From Lyngbya aestuarii BL J (GTDB lineage Bacteria > Cyanobacteriota > Cyanobacteriia > Cyanobacteriales > Microcoleaceae): 64,000 nt of DNA. Numbering within the stretch: the first letter of the stretch is position 1; each line of letters begins with the position of its first letter. Below are positions 62,522 to 64,000 of this stretch, piece by piece. The translations under genes and the position numbers were made by a program. Where the stretch lies: NCBI RefSeq assembly GCF_000478195.2, contig NZ_AUZM01000028.1:1-64000 (forward strand), read 5' to 3'. The notes under the pieces are model-generated. The model saw only the letters and a program-made list of their open reading frames with translations. It had not been told where the DNA came from and did not search any database.

Positions 62522-63204
62522 TTTTCTAGTCCAAAGCGTTTGCTAATTTGATCACCAATCGTTTGTAATAAAGGAAGACATTTCCGCTTCCAGTGAGAGT
62601 AAAGCGTTTGGTTGCTGATATTATATTCTCGGGCGATCTCAGAAATTTTATGAGGAGGTTGTTGTAAAAGTAGGCGTATTGCTAAAATTTGGCAATGACA
62701 TTCTGGTTGTTTTTTGGGATAACAATTTTTGAGCAGATTTTCGGGATCTTTTTCAATATACTCCCACACTGTATCCCCAATACTTAAACGTCTTTCCTTT
62801 TGAGTTTGTTCGATCCATCCCTCAAGATTGGTGATGGCATTTGGATCTTCTAAGCGATCCATTAGAGTGGTTGATTCTCCCTCTTTGTTGCTGATTGGAC
62901 GATCTAAACTTGGAGTATGATTAGTCGTAAACAAATCTCTAACCCTCCATTTTAAATAACCATTAATCCAACGAATAAGGCTCTGCTCAATAGAAGGAGG
63001 ACGGGGTTCAAAAGATTGAATGTTTTTACACACCCATTCTAGGGTACGATTGAGCGCCTCAGAATAGTCCCGATGGGAGGATCGGTATAAATCTGGATGT
63101 CCTTGGATGATAATCAGGAGTCGAGTTAAGGCTTTGCGTCCTTTGGAACTGGTGTGTTCAAATTGCTGGAGTTGCTCGATTAAGTCTTGAATTTGTTGAT
63201 CCAC
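62518..63204 (-). CDS. Sigma-70-like regulatory protein
   Basis: A 228-residue protein with sigma-region-2-like helices (YSEALNRTLEWVCKNIQSFEPRPPSIEQSLIRWINGYLKWRVRDLF) and a C-terminal helix-turn-helix of region-4 type (HKISEIAREYNISNQTLYSHWKRKCLPLL). A longer frame opens at a TTG at 63408, but homologues begin near VDQQIQDLIEQL. GGAG lies 10 bases before a GTG at 63204, which is chosen; the ATG at 63231 is an alternative. It is the first gene of the cluster and overlaps the DUF1822 gene. It may direct transcription or act as an adaptor protein. Confidence 0.85.
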   Translation of the reverse strand: MDQQIQDLIEQLQQFEHTSSKGRKALTRLLIIIQGHPDLYRSSHRDYSEALNRTLEWVCKNIQSFEPRPPSIEQSLIRWINGYLKWRVRDLFTTNHTPSLDRPISNKEGESTTLMDRLEDPNAITNLEGWIEQTQKERRLSIGDTVWEYIEKDPENLLKNCYPKKQPECHCQILAIRLLLQQPPHKISEIAREYNISNQTLYSHWKRKCLPLLQTIGDQISKRFGLEK

Positions 63205-63949
63205 AGCGCGCGCTCTCCTCTGTAGCTGCATCTCTATATGGTTTTGTTGTGGGTGATAAACCCGAAGATGCTTTGAGTGTAACGGACAAGGAGGAGACAA
63301 AGAGTAGTATGGCTCTCTTAGTCGGGTTCGTGTCATAAAATTGATAGACTGATTAGGATATACTGCAATATCAGTGAGGTCAGTCAAATTTATGAACAGT
63401 TTGCTCAATGTGATTTTCGGCTAAATCTCAAAACCCATAAAGCCAAGTATTCAAGGCTTCTGAGAGCTTCATCCGCTTGATCCTCAACTTCGAGATTTCA
63501 GTTGATTTAGACGAATATACGGATGTTAGTGTACAAGGAAAATCTCATCACTTCCCCAAATTCACTAATTTTTACTTCTCAATCATGTCCAACTCATGTC
63601 CCAATCTTTACCGAAGCTTTACACAGAAAGCCTTTAAACTTTACAAAAACATCTAGTATCTTTACAATAAATACTCCTATAATTGCAGTTAAGAGAAGCG
63701 AAGCATTAATTGAACTTTAGAAAAGATTTGACATCTAAAATCTTGGTTAAAGAGCGATTAGTGAATCAATTCAGGAACGCATTCAGACGGAAATTGAAGC
63801 TGTTGGTGTCTCGATATCAGCAACTAAACTTCAAGTGAAGCTTCCCATACAAAAGTTCACTCCCTGCCCCAGTGCAAAATCCTACACTGATCACAGAGAG
63901 TTAATCGGGGGATCTAATCAATCTAGCCATTTAGTCATAACTTTTACCT
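63205..63949. other. Intergenic region between the sensor cluster and a glycosyltransferase gene
   Basis: This region separates divergent genes and should contain their promoters. The part up to 63408 is open in the sigma-like frame, so the gene may be longer. A 68-codon frame without a start (63751-63956, SESIQERIQTEIEAVGVSIS) looks protein-like but is not recognisable. No RNA gene is seen. The AT-rich stretch 63530-63720 shows nothing recognisable. Confidence 0.5.
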
Positions 63950-64000
63950 ATGAATACCGTTAAAATTCTTAATGTAAATATTGATAACCTGTCTACCGAT
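63950..64000 (+). CDS. WecG/TagA/CpsF-family glycosyltransferase, N-terminal fragment cut by window edge
   Basis: The last 51 bases encode MNTVKILNVNIDNLSTD, the opening of WecG/TagA-type glycosyltransferases (typically ILGVxIDxLT). These enzymes add a sugar to lipid-linked intermediates of polysaccharide synthesis. Only 17 codons are visible, so the assignment rests on this motif. Confidence 0.55.
   Translation, partial: MNTVKILNVNIDNLSTD

Noticed and set aside
63523-63720. 65-codon plus-strand frame downstream of the sensor cluster promoter region
   Set aside because: Ser/Thr/Ile-rich without any family motif, in an AT-rich region with no ribosome binding site.
1-64000. CRISPR arrays, tRNA genes and prophage modules
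   Set aside because: I looked for regularly spaced direct repeats, GTTCGAATC-type T-loops and phage structural genes and found none. The repeats seen are in-frame protein repeats (6770-7303) or HIP1 octamers.

Overview
The window is a piece of a filamentous, Oscillatoriales-type cyanobacterial chromosome. This rests on a complete kaiA-kaiB-kaiC circadian clock cluster, many HIP1 octamers (GCGATCGC, e.g. near 4583, 5742, 8709, 29349, 50459, 56753, 59632), several cyanobacteria-restricted families (DUF2996, DUF3082, DUF1822, the PDZ/radical-SAM TIGR03279 family) and a filamentous-cyanobacterial style of large secreted FHA, RTX, CHAT and TPR proteins. Coding density is normal and most genes look intact. 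The genus cannot be fixed from the sequence alone; Planktothrix, Lyngbya/Limnoraphis or Arthrospira relatives are plausible.

Layout. 0-0.25 kb: C-terminal end of an IS200/IS605 TnpB gene with its right-end hairpin. 0.45-3.6 kb: kaiABC. 3.8-9.5 kb: uppP, a PDZ/radical-SAM protein, a TolC-type outer membrane protein with an internally repeated N-terminal region, and a [2Fe-2S] ferredoxin. 9.6-12.9 kb (minus strand): msrB, a DUF2996 protein and three less known proteins, one His-rich and secreted, one a lipoprotein. 13.3-13.6 kb: a solitary 5S rRNA gene with its own consensus promoter and terminator. 13.7-17.5 kb: two flotillin-like SPFH proteins and an NfeD-like protein. 17.7-19.9 kb: acetoacetate decarboxylase-like protein, speE, pentapeptide repeat protein. 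20.4-24.6 kb: a tight minus-strand run of rsmA, ispE, DUF3082 and then an ATPase/RloB pair resembling AbiL/RloAB phage defence.

24.7-30.2 kb: three tandem TIGR00266/AIM24-like paralogues (the first frameshifted), an M48 protease, an NTF2-like protein, a TPR protein with a perfect palindrome before its start, and an L,D-transpeptidase. 30.3-36.7 kb: an RTX protein, a 1216-residue FHA-type secreted protein, a gamma-glutamyltransferase and an FmdB-type zinc ribbon. 37-46.5 kb: TspO, a PEP-CTERM gene relic, pepP with a palindrome-built tail, a methylglyoxal synthase/diacylglycerol kinase fusion, a 1209-residue membrane/hydrolase protein and a rhomboid protease. 46.6-53.8 kb: a secreted protein, dienelactone hydrolase, DoxX, an MscS relic in a gene-poor scar, a calcium-type P-type ATPase, an SDR and a small unknown protein.

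53.8-63.2 kb (minus strand) is the most interesting part: seven genes in one orientation, namely a sigma-70-like regulator overlapping a DUF1822 gene, a CHAT-protease/TM/TPR/periplasmic-binding-protein fusion, a lipoprotein joining a solute-binding domain to a von Willebrand A domain, a coiled-coil membrane protein, a small membrane protein, and an HtpX-type metalloprotease fused to a second solute-binding domain homologous to the one in the vWA lipoprotein. Three of the seven products combine a binding-protein-like sensor with an effector or adaptor domain (CHAT, vWA, HtpX). I read it as a candidate envelope ligand-sensing and proteolytic response locus. The window ends in the first codons of a WecG/TagA-like glycosyltransferase gene.
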